Source of the DNA: Promethearchaeota archaeon
GTDB taxonomy: Archaea > Asgardarchaeota > Lokiarchaeia > Sigynarchaeales > SOKP01
Reading direction: 5' to 3'
NCBI GenBank assembly: GCA_014729315.1
Contig: WJKD01000443.1
Span: 1-8,081, forward strand
DNA: 8,081 nt
Shown piece after piece: positions 1 to 6,631 of the stretch. The notes below the pieces were generated by a model. The model searched no databases, was not told the DNA's origin, and saw only the letters and a list, made by a program, of their open reading frames with translations. Numbering within the stretch: position 1 is the stretch's first letter; every line of letters starts with the position of its first letter. The position numbers and the translations under genes are program-made.

Positions 1-1
1 A

Positions 2-9
2 TATAAATA
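2..9 (+). promoter_or_regulatory. TATA-box-like element upstream of eL38
   Basis: TATAAATA lies at the left edge of the window. Adding the usual archaeal spacing of about 25 bases puts transcription start near position 30, giving a short leader of roughly 15 bases before the eL38 TTG start. The BRE element cannot be judged because the window begins here. This is inferred from sequence similarity and spacing only. Confidence 0.4.
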
Positions 10-44
10 AGAATAGATAAAAACATCTATGAAGTTGAGTTTTT

Positions 45-239
45 TTGCCTAAAGAAATACAAGATGAACAGAAGTTTATAGAATTATCGGATCGAGCATA
101 CCACTGTCGTGTAAAACGATTGAAAGATGTGGTAAAATTAAAATTAAGAACAAGGAAATTACTTTATACTTATAAAACGGATCCTTCCTCCGCTGAAAGG
201 TTATTGAACAATCTCAATTGTGATGTAATAGAAATATAG
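45..239 (+). CDS. rpl38e: Large ribosomal subunit protein eL38
   Basis: A 64-residue basic protein recognisable as eL38, a small large-subunit ribosomal protein shared by eukaryotes and only some archaea. It begins MPKEIQ, matching the family's MPRKI-type N-terminus. It also keeps the DVVKLKLRTRKLLYTY core, corresponding to the family's KFKVRCSRYLYTL region, and a C-terminal helix containing AERLL. Length is normal for the family. The start is TTG at 45: an in-frame TGA at 36-38 precludes a longer protein, and no ATG lies in frame upstream. A T7 homopolymer (40-46) overlaps the start, and an ATG at 29 opens a 7-codon out-of-frame ORF across it. It is first in a run with the zinc-finger/KH gene 19 bases downstream, so they are probably cotranscribed. 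Confidence 0.88.
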   Translation: MPKEIQDEQKFIELSDRAYHCRVKRLKDVVKLKLRTRKLLYTYKTDPSSAERLLNNLNCDVIEI

Positions 240-258
240 CCTCATGGGGTTTTAAATA

Positions 259-771
259 ATGAAAGCTCTCCCTGCTTGTATAACATGCATACGAAGTGGT
301 TTTCTGTGCAATAGATGCGAAAAGAATCTTGAATCAGGAAAAATTACTGATTTTGAGCTTGATCTAGCCAAATTCTTAGTCGAATTAGAAGAAGCAGAAG
401 AAAAGTTCAATTATTTAAGAGATATTTCTTTTTACAAAGCACTCGATTACGAGGATGTAGTAATTCTTGTTGTTGGGAGAGGAGATAAACTTAAAATAAC
501 TTCTGATTTAATTGATTTAATAAAGGAAACGTACGAAATCGATAAATTAATTTTAGTCGAAAAATCAAATAAACCTAGACCCGTTATAGAAAGCATAATC
601 GTACCATCAAAAGTAATATCATTAAATGAAATATTCTTAGCCACAGGCGATGTTGAATTCAAAGCTTTGCTTCGCCAAAGTGATAGAGAGAACTTCTTAT
701 TTACTAAGGAAGAGCTGGAAGATATCATTTTAGAATTGACGGGAAAGACTACTCGAATTGAATTCCAGTGA
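259..771 (+). CDS. Zinc-finger/KH-like RNA-binding protein (archaeal 'NusA-like' family)
   Basis: A 170-residue protein. The N-terminus has a CxxC-x6-CxxC knuckle (C7, C10, C17, C20), almost certainly a zinc site. A charged helical stretch follows (about residues 28-55), then an alpha/beta section with VVILVVGRGD (67-76) and a beta strand KLILVEK. This resembles a conserved archaeal family with a zinc knuckle and a KH domain, often labelled NusA-like and found near eL38, pth2 or aspS. From memory, most members carry a GxxG RNA-binding loop after the first strand. Here the matching stretch (KITSDLIDLI) has no GxxG, so RNA binding may be weakened or work differently. The C-terminal tail after about residue 140 (NFLFTKEELEDIILEL) is predicted helical and seems longer than usual. 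The ATG follows a GGGG-containing stretch (246-250) at plausible SD distance. A role in RNA or ribosome binding is inferred from family and neighbours. Confidence 0.7.
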   Translation: MKALPACITCIRSGFLCNRCEKNLESGKITDFELDLAKFLVELEEAEEKFNYLRDISFYKALDYEDVVILVVGRGDKLKITSDLIDLIKETYEIDKLILVEKSNKPRPVIESIIVPSKVISLNEIFLATGDVEFKALLRQSDRENFLFTKEELEDIILELTGKTTRIEFQ

Positions 772-816
772 AAAGGTAAGATTTACTAATTTTGATTCCT
801 TTCTTCTTTTAACCAC

Positions 817-1173
817 ATGCAAGATTTAAAACAAGTTATTTTAATTAGAACAGATTTGGGAATGTCAACCGGTAAAAAGTGCGCTCAAGCGTGCCATGCG
901 AGCGTATCTGCCTCAGATTTAACGAGACATAAGAATAAATCTGTGTGGAAATCATGGAAAAATTCGGGACAAAAAAAAGTTATTTTAAAGATTAAATCGT
1001 TAGAGGAGCTTACAGTTGTCATTAAAAAACTTGAAAGTAATAAAATCCCTTATTTTTTAGTTAAAGACGCCGGATTAACGCAACTTTCGCCTGGAACAAC
1101 AACAGCTTTAGGTATCGGCCCGATATCATCTAACGAAATCGATCAAATAACAGGGGATTTAAAATTATTATAA
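817..1173 (+). CDS. pth2: Peptidyl-tRNA hydrolase, Pth2 type
   Basis: A 118-residue complete Pth2 enzyme. This cytosolic hydrolase releases tRNA from prematurely dropped peptidyl-tRNA by cutting the ester bond, so that the tRNA can be recycled. The family hallmarks are visible: [12 protein letters not shown] at the N-terminus, the [11 protein letters not shown] motif (G19, K20, Q24, H27), and the C-terminal [19 protein letters not shown] signature (residues 84-102) with the conserved Asp84 and Thr/Gln residues. Length matches archaeal Pth2 and nothing is missing. The ATG at 817 places the first strand exactly where family members begin. The 45-base gap upstream is pyrimidine-rich with no clear SD. 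truD starts 16 bases after the stop, so the two are probably cotranscribed. Pth2 is unrelated to bacterial Pth and is typical of archaea and eukaryotes. Confidence 0.95.
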   Translation: MQDLKQVILIRTDLGMSTGKKCAQACHASVSASDLTRHKNKSVWKSWKNSGQKKVILKIKSLEELTVVIKKLESNKIPYFLVKDAGLTQLSPGTTTALGIGPISSNEIDQITGDLKLL

Positions 1174-1189
1174 AAAAGGCCTATTTAAT

Positions 1190-2584
1190 TTGCTAAAAAA
1201 AGGAAAGAACTATTTTGAATTTGAGAACAACGAGGAAAGAGAAGTAGAAAAATTTGTTGGAATTGAAATCTTTAGTAGTCCTCATATAAACGGGTTCAAA
1301 GGTATTTATAAATACAACTTCAAGGATTTTATTGTTAAGGAGATATTAGATAACGGAAAAGTATTGGAAATTAAGGAAGATTACAAGACACCTCCCTTTT
1401 CAGAAGAATCACGGGACCAATACACCACTTTCAACTTGGTTAAGCTTAATAAGGACACTTTTGAAGCAGTGAGGCAAATTGCTAACGCTGTTAATGTTCC
1501 TATAAACGAAATTTCTTACTCTGGTTTAAAAGACAAGTGTGCGATAAGCGTTCAAAAAGTCTCTATTAGGGGAAATCATATTGCGAGATTAAAAAAATTG
1601 AGAATCAGAGATATCTTTATCAGAAGCATTTTACCTTCAAAAAGACCCATAAATATAGGAGATAACTGGGGAAATCATTTTACGATTACTTTACGCAATA
1701 TAGAACCTCAACCCGATTTAAGAAAAAAAATAGAAACCTTATTTAGCTTTCTGGAAAAATATGGATTTCCGAATTATTATGGACTCCAACGCTTTGGTAC
1801 GTATAGACCAAATTCACATAGAATTGGACGGTTCTTGGTTAAGGAAGACTTTAAAGAGGTATTTCAAGAATTTACTACAACAGTCTACTCAACAGAAAGC
1901 AAAAAAATGCAAGAAGTGCGAAGGAATTTTGCGGATTCGAAGAATTTAGAAAAAGCTTTGGATGAATTTCCTGAGTCTATTACCTATGAAAGATCTATGA
2001 TAGATTATCTAATAAATAATCCTGGCGATTACAAGGGAGCGGTGAATGAATTACCAGAAGATTTAAAAAATATAATAATGAGTGCTTTTCAATCATATTT
2101 GTTTAATAGAGCAATTTCAATGAGAGTTAAAGAGGGATTTTCGTTGTTCGCACCAGAACCCGGAGATGTTATAGGTATATTGGACGACGATAGAGGTAGG
2201 TTGACCCAAGTTAAATATATTTATGGCAACAAAGACTGTAAGTACGATAAATTTTTAGACAAAGCCTTAACCCTCAATAGAGCAGTAATTGTTGTGCCTA
2301 TAATTGGTTACGATACGAATTTAGATGATTTTCCCTTAATGAAACAATTTTTCTCTAAAATTCTTGAAGAGGAAGAATTAAACCCTAAAATCTTTCAGAG
2401 TAAACGATTTTACGAGTTTGAATTTAAAGGAACGATAAGAGCGATGATAGTAAAACCTCTGGGGTTAGAATTAAAAACTCTGACTAATGATGAGGAATTT
2501 CCAGATAAAAAAAAGCTAAAGTTTGAATTTGCCTTACCAAAAGGGTCCTATGCTACCATGTTATTACGGGAATTAATAAAATAA
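1190..2584 (+). CDS. truD: tRNA pseudouridine(13) synthase TruD
   Basis: A 464-residue TruD-family pseudouridine synthase (Pus7 in eukaryotes), which isomerises uridine 13 in the D arm of certain tRNAs. The catalytic motif is SGLKD at residues 111-115, with Asp115 the predicted nucleophile. The family signature NYYGLQRFG lies at 195-203 and AFQSYLFNRAIS at 299-310; between them is the TruD-specific insertion domain. The protein ends with a typical C-terminus (FALPKGSYATMLLRELIK). Length is at the upper end for archaeal members. The start is TTG at 1190, 16 bases after the pth2 stop, with only a weak AAGG-like element upstream. No in-frame ATG occurs before Met240, deep inside the fold, and the conserved VGIEI segment (24-28) requires a start near here. 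Transcription probably ends at the hairpin plus T-run beyond the stop. Confidence 0.94.
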   Translation: MLKKGKNYFEFENNEEREVEKFVGIEIFSSPHINGFKGIYKYNFKDFIVKEILDNGKVLEIKEDYKTPPFSEESRDQYTTFNLVKLNKDTFEAVRQIANAVNVPINEISYSGLKDKCAISVQKVSIRGNHIARLKKLRIRDIFIRSILPSKRPINIGDNWGNHFTITLRNIEPQPDLRKKIETLFSFLEKYGFPNYYGLQRFGTYRPNSHRIGRFLVKEDFKEVFQEFTTTVYSTESKKMQEVRRNFADSKNLEKALDEFPESITYERSMIDYLINNPGDYKGAVNELPEDLKNIIMSAFQSYLFNRAISMRVKEGFSLFAPEPGDVIGILDDDRGRLTQVKYIYGNKDCKYDKFLDKALTLNRAVIVVPIIGYDTNLDDFPLMKQFFSKILEEEELNPKIFQSKRFYEFEFKGTIRAMIVKPLGLELKTLTNDEEFPDKKKLKFEFALPKGSYATMLLRELIK

Positions 2585-2608
2585 ATCAATATAGTATTTC
2601 CTTCTTTG

Positions 2609-2634
2609 CAAATCAGTAATTTGATCGTTTTTTT
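2609..2634 (+). terminator. Hairpin plus T7 terminator after truD
   Basis: CAAAT (2609-2613) and ATTTG (2619-2623) form a 5-bp stem with a 5-base CAGTA loop. Four bases later comes a run of seven T (2628-2634). Archaeal transcription stops mainly at oligo-T, so this can end the eL38-truD transcript before it reads into the convergent methyltransferase gene. The stem is weak; the T-run is the stronger evidence. Confidence 0.5.
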
Positions 2635-2654
2635 CAATTAGTTTTTATTAACTT

Positions 2655-4211
2655 TTACGAAATGCTAATATTGAGAATTTTATAGGCAGTATTACCGAAA
2701 ATATCTATTACTTTTACTTTAAGAGTATATTTCCCAGCATCCTTAAATTCATAAGGTTGTGAAGTTAGTTCTAGTTGCCGATCTTTAGGTATTCTAAGAG
2801 AATACCATATATTATGCATATATTTTTCGTTAAAATTATAGTCAATAGACCAAAAATCAATGAATTCATTCCAAGTTTTTATTTTTCCTATTACATTGTC
2901 CTTTAACATAGAATCATAAGGGTTTTTGTAATTAACGAGCTCAACTGCAACATGTTTATCCTTTTTTTTTGCTTTAACAATTATCTCCAAATTATTTTCA
3001 ATCTTTTGGTCATTACTATCCTCTCCACTGTTTTTAAACAACTCTCTATCAATATTAATAGCTTTTTCCAGATACTCTTTCGTGCTCATTATGGCGAAAG
3101 ATTTAACTGGCTTCTTGTAAATCCTTTTTTTGTTAGTTAAATCTTTAGTTGTATTAAGGGTAAGAAGTCTTTTTTTGCTAATATGAATTGAATGAAAGTT
3201 AATATCACAGCCAATCCATCTTCTATTCAATTTTTCGGCTGCGGCTAAGGTTGTGCCTGAACCACAAAAAAAGTCAGCAATTACATCTTCTTCGTTGCTT
3301 GATGCTAATATTATTCGTTTTAATAGTCGTTCGGGCTTTTGAGTTGAAAAGCCTTGATATTCTAAAGTGTTAGCTCGAATATAGGGAATATCATTCCATA
3401 CATCTCGAGGAAAAATGCCTTTATTCTTTACATAGACTTTTCTCGATAACTTTTTCCCGTCATGACTTCCTCCTCTATAATAAAATAATCCTTTCTCATC
3501 TTCTTTTAACGCATTTTTTACTCTATCAGAATATTCCATATAAATTCTGGGGTCGTCGTTAAAGACATATTCATCGGATTTAGTATAAAATAGTAATGTA
3601 TCATAGGATCGAATAAAAAAATTTCTTGTTTTAGCTGAGGCCGCAGGATATGCCCAAATTATTTCGTTTCTAAAATTACCCTCTCCGAAAATTTCGTCAA
3701 GAATAACTTTTACGTAATGTGAAATATGCCAATCTAAGTGAATATAGATTGATCCATCTTCTGCCAACAACTCTTTTATTAGAACTAATCTTTCGTATAA
3801 AAAATTTAAATAAGACTCTATACCATTTTTCCAGCTATCGCTATAGGCTTTGGTAGATATGCTTTCAATCTTTTTTCTTTCTTCGTTACCTATAAGTATT
3901 TTATAATTGAAATCACCCCCAGTTGCGAATGGAGGATCGATATAGATTAATCTAACTCTTTCTTTGAATTTTTTTATTAAATATTTTAATAGAACCTTGT
4001 TATCTCCCCAAAAAAGGAGATTAATCCATTTATCCTTGTTAAGAAGGCTTATTTCATCGCAATTGTTATTTTCTTGGGTCTTTTTTAGTGTCTTATATTT
4101 ACGACTAAATTTGCCATCAAAATATTCAAATATTTTAATCGAAAATTCTTTTGGAAAATCTATTTTTGCTCTAGCAAACTTACTTTTGTTTTTCCAATTT
4201 AGATCTACCAT
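2655..4211 (-). CDS. Site-specific DNA methyltransferase (N6-adenine or N4-cytosine), beta class, orphan
   Basis: A 518-residue AdoMet-dependent DNA methyltransferase, counted from the ATG at 4211. The catalytic motif IV appears as LIYIDPPFATGGDF (DPPF at about 92-95), preceded by LFWGDN. A central stretch of about 200 residues is the likely target-recognition region. After it come STQKPERLLKRII (motif X-like) and DFFCGSGTTLAAAEKLNRRW (AdoMet-binding motif I, about 313-332). The order DPPF, then recognition domain, then FxGxGT defines the beta class, as in type III Mod subunits. The C-terminal roughly 130 residues end in a beta-rich GKYTLKVKVIDIFGN segment, which I recall from related archaeal Mod-like enzymes. 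A longer reading frame from a TTG at 4301 would add 30 Phe/Lys/Ile-rich residues that are really the promoter region, so ATG is preferred. No restriction gene lies beside it. The target base and sequence cannot be read from the protein. Confidence 0.88.
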   Translation of the reverse strand: MVDLNWKNKSKFARAKIDFPKEFSIKIFEYFDGKFSRKYKTLKKTQENNNCDEISLLNKDKWINLLFWGDNKVLLKYLIKKFKERVRLIYIDPPFATGGDFNYKILIGNEERKKIESISTKAYSDSWKNGIESYLNFLYERLVLIKELLAEDGSIYIHLDWHISHYVKVILDEIFGEGNFRNEIIWAYPAASAKTRNFFIRSYDTLLFYTKSDEYVFNDDPRIYMEYSDRVKNALKEDEKGLFYYRGGSHDGKKLSRKVYVKNKGIFPRDVWNDIPYIRANTLEYQGFSTQKPERLLKRIILASSNEEDVIADFFCGSGTTLAAAEKLNRRWIGCDINFHSIHISKKRLLTLNTTKDLTNKKRIYKKPVKSFAIMSTKEYLEKAINIDRELFKNSGEDSNDQKIENNLEIIVKAKKKDKHVAVELVNYKNPYDSMLKDNVIGKIKTWNEFIDFWSIDYNFNEKYMHNIWYSLRIPKDRQLELTSQPYEFKDAGKYTLKVKVIDIFGNTAYKILNISIS

Positions 4212-4247
4212 AATTTTACCAAATGAAAAGAAAAATTTTATTGTTAG

Positions 4248-4258
4248 TTTTAATTTAA
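4248..4258 (-). promoter_or_regulatory. TATA-like element for the methyltransferase gene
   Basis: Read on the minus strand this is TTAAATTAAAA. A start about 25 bases downstream would fall near 4228, leaving a leader of roughly 17 bases before the ATG at 4211. The alternative TTTAAAAATT (4277-4268) would give a leader of about 35 bases. This is inferred from composition and spacing in a very AT-rich region. Confidence 0.25.
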
Positions 4259-4267
4259 CGAAGATAA

Positions 4268-4275
4268 TTTTTAAA
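4268..4275 (+). promoter_or_regulatory. TATA-like element for aspS, implying a near-leaderless mRNA
   Basis: TTTTTAAA is centred about 29 bases before the aspS ATG at 4301. With normal archaeal spacing, transcription would begin at or within a few bases of the start codon. This agrees with the lack of an SD sequence in front of aspS. The divergent methyltransferase promoter shares the same 89-bp gap (4212-4300). Confidence 0.35.
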
Positions 4276-4300
4276 CAATTTTTAATGAAAGTATAGAACA

Positions 4301-5623
4301 ATGATAAATGAATTAGAGGATTGGAGAAAAACCCACTACACTAAGGACATTAATTCTGAGTTAGTTGGAAAAGAAGAAATCATAGTTGGTGGCTGGGTGC
4401 GAAATTTTAGAGACCTCGGAGGATTAAAATTCATTAATTTGCAAGATAAATACGGAGAACGGCAAATAACGCTTAAAAAAGGCGTGGTATCAGATCACCT
4501 TTTCGAAAACTTGAAACTTGGATATCAATATTGTATAATGGTTAAAGGAAAAGTTAAGGAATTTAAAAAGGCTCCCGGTGGAATTGAGATTATTCCCTCC
4601 GATATCAAGATATTGAATATGACTCCTGAGAAGCTGCCGATTGATATGACGGGAGAAACCATCTCTGAATTAGACTTAAGGTTAAATAATAGGGCGTTAG
4701 ACTTGCGTTCGATTCGAAACCAAGCAATATTTAGCATACGAGGAGAGGTTCTTAGAGCAATAAGAGAATTTTTATTCAAGAACGATTTTACCGAAATTAC
4801 CACCCCTAAAATTATTGGTTCTGCCACGGAAGGAGGTACTGAGTTATTTCCGATCATGTATTTTGATAGAGAAGCTTTTTTAACGCAATCTGCTCAATTA
4901 TATAAAGAACAATTAAGTGGAGTCTACGAGAGAGTTTTTGAACTCAGTCCTTGTTTCAGAGCAGAAAAAAGTCATACGAAAAGGCATCTCTGTGAAATAT
5001 TCGTACTCGATATTGAAATGGCTTTTGCCGACATGAGCGATGTTCTTAAAACGTTAGAAGAGCTGATATATTATGTCATTGAAAACATTCGCAAAAAGAA
5101 TATGAGCGAATTAAAGTATCTAAAGATGGAAGAAAAGACAATCTTGCCAGAAATGCCTTTTCCACGATATAAATACGAGGAATTAATTGAACTTATTAAT
5201 TTAAAGTTTAATTTGGAAGTGGAATTCGGAGAAGATATCTCTACAGAAGCATATAGAGAACTTGGAAAGGAATTAACTGGATATTATTATATTACTCACT
5301 GGCCGATGTCAATTAAACCTTTTTACATTATGCCTTCTAAAGATCCAATTTATAGTGAGTCTTTTGATCTTCAGAAAGGATGGCTCGAGTTAACCTCAGG
5401 AGGAACAAGAGTTCATAATAAACAGAGATTAGTAGAAGCGCTTGAAGGTCAGGGATTGAATCCTGCTTCATTTGAATCTCATCTGAAGGCCTTTGATTTT
5501 GGAATGCCTCCCCACGCGGGTGTAGGATTAGGTATTGCTCGTTGGGTAACTATCTTGTGCGGTTTAGATGATATTAGAGAGGCTGTAATGTATCCGAGAA
5601 CTCCCGATCGTCTTAGTCCATAA
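4301..5623 (+). CDS. aspS: Aspartyl-tRNA synthetase, archaeal type, probably non-discriminating (Asp/Asn)
   Basis: A 440-residue class IIb synthetase that charges tRNA with aspartate in the cytosol. An N-terminal OB-fold anticodon-binding domain (about 1-105) contains GWVRNFRDLGG. The catalytic core follows: motif 1 region with ATEGGTELFP (175-184), QSAQLYK (196-202), motif 2 FRAEKSHTKRH (219-229), SGGTRVHN (366-373), and motif 3 GVGLGIARW (407-415) running into REAVMYPR. In the anticodon loop, KKAPGGIEI has Pro92 where the discriminating Thermococcus enzyme has Lys85, and Arg34 where that enzyme has Trp26. Proline there is linked to recognition of both tRNA-Asp and tRNA-Asn. Motif 3 has Ala413 where Glu or Asp normally precedes the ATP-binding Arg414. 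Length and C-terminus (DRLSP) are normal. map follows after 53 AT-rich bases. Confidence 0.95.
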   Translation: MINELEDWRKTHYTKDINSELVGKEEIIVGGWVRNFRDLGGLKFINLQDKYGERQITLKKGVVSDHLFENLKLGYQYCIMVKGKVKEFKKAPGGIEIIPSDIKILNMTPEKLPIDMTGETISELDLRLNNRALDLRSIRNQAIFSIRGEVLRAIREFLFKNDFTEITTPKIIGSATEGGTELFPIMYFDREAFLTQSAQLYKEQLSGVYERVFELSPCFRAEKSHTKRHLCEIFVLDIEMAFADMSDVLKTLEELIYYVIENIRKKNMSELKYLKMEEKTILPEMPFPRYKYEELIELINLKFNLEVEFGEDISTEAYRELGKELTGYYYITHWPMSIKPFYIMPSKDPIYSESFDLQKGWLELTSGGTRVHNKQRLVEALEGQGLNPASFESHLKAFDFGMPPHAGVGLGIARWVTILCGLDDIREAVMYPRTPDRLSP

Positions 5624-5676
5624 AATTATACTTTCTAATTTTAATTTTATTACGAATATTTTGGATTATCAAAAAT

Positions 5677-6594
5677 ATGTCATCGGTTTGGGTTAATAAA
5701 TACAAGAAAGCAGGAGCAGCAGTGGCAAGTGCCAAAAGAATTGCGAGAAAACTGATTAAACCAGGTGTTTCGTTTTTAGATATTGCAAATCAATGTGAAA
5801 AAACGATTTTTGATCACGATTGTGAATTAGCGTTTCCCATTAATATGTCTCTAAACGAAATAGCAGCTCATTATAGCCCTACTATCGACGATACGACCCT
5901 TATTCCGGAGAAAGGACTATTAAAAATTGATTTAGGTGCTCATTTTCAAGGACACATAGCTGATTCTGCAATAACAATTAATATTGATAGTGATCCTAAG
6001 CTGCAAAACTTTGTTGATGCTGCGGTGGAGGCACTCGAAGCTGCAGTCTCAAAATTTAAACCTGGTGTGCGTCTTTACGAATTAGGAGAAGTAATAGCGC
6101 AGAAAACTATTGAACACGGACTAAGACCCATTACAAACTTAGGTGGGCACGAGTTAAAAGAATATAATTTGCATGCAGGACCATTTATTCCTAATTACAA
6201 GGAAAAGAGCCATAATCAAATCTTAAAGCCAGGCGATGCCTACGCGTGCGAACCATTTACCACATCCGGCGTAGGAAGAGTAGTTAATGGTAAAAATTCC
6301 TATATTTATCGATTTATTAAAAAGATAAGGAAGAATATCCCTTACGAATTCTTGGGTTACATGAATAAAATTGAAGATGAAACCAAAAGACTTCCTTTTT
6401 CACCCCGGCTATTAATTGATAAGGAAATTGTTCCGAAAAATAAGGTCCAAAGAGTACTTAATTTCTTCTTGAGAAAAAAAGTTCTTGATCATTACCCAAT
6501 ATTAATTGAAAAAACTGGAGCCTATGTTGCTCAAGCAGAGCACACACTTATCATTGATGAGGATGGAAATACTATTGTAACGACTATAGAATAA
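5677..6594 (+). CDS. map: Methionine aminopeptidase, type 2
   Basis: A 305-residue MetAP2-type metalloprotease that removes the initiator methionine from nascent proteins. All five expected metal ligands are visible: Asp85 (KIDLG), Asp96 (HIADSA), His158 (LGGHEL), Glu192 (CEPF) and Glu288 (QAEHT). The substrate-binding His65 (AAHYSP) and His166 (NLHAG) are also present. The type 2 helical insertion lies between about 210 and 270. There is no charged N-terminal extension like that of eukaryotic MetAP2, so this is the ordinary archaeal form, of normal length. The ATG at 5677 lies 53 bases after aspS across a T-rich spacer (5628-5650) that could act as a weak terminator or simply be a linker. 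No clear SD is present. A shared translation-related role with aspS is inferred from position. Confidence 0.95.
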   Translation: MSSVWVNKYKKAGAAVASAKRIARKLIKPGVSFLDIANQCEKTIFDHDCELAFPINMSLNEIAAHYSPTIDDTTLIPEKGLLKIDLGAHFQGHIADSAITINIDSDPKLQNFVDAAVEALEAAVSKFKPGVRLYELGEVIAQKTIEHGLRPITNLGGHELKEYNLHAGPFIPNYKEKSHNQILKPGDAYACEPFTTSGVGRVVNGKNSYIYRFIKKIRKNIPYEFLGYMNKIEDETKRLPFSPRLLIDKEIVPKNKVQRVLNFFLRKKVLDHYPILIEKTGAYVAQAEHTLIIDEDGNTIVTTIE

Positions 6595-6631
6595 ATTAAA
6601 TGGGCGAAGGTTTTATTTAATCTTAGATAAT

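Noticed and set aside
2952..3140. Plus-strand ORF of 62 codons within the methyltransferase gene; similar antisense ORFs at 447-728, 3964-4296, 4525-4857 and 6751-6948, and a same-strand, out-of-frame ORF at 1761-1949 inside truD.
   Set aside because: All are shadows of well-supported genes and show low-complexity or unrecognisable sequence.
4212..4301. 30-residue N-terminal extension of the methyltransferase from a TTG at 4301, which looks like a hydrophobic leader.
   Set aside because: It is rich in Phe, Ile and Lys because it reads AT-rich promoter DNA. It would abut the aspS start codon, and a cytoplasmic DNA methylase has no need of a signal. The ATG at 4211 is a better start.
6611..6620. 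TTTTATTTAA as a TATA box for the nucleotidyltransferase gene.
   Set aside because: It lies only about 15 bases before the ATG, so transcription would begin inside the gene.
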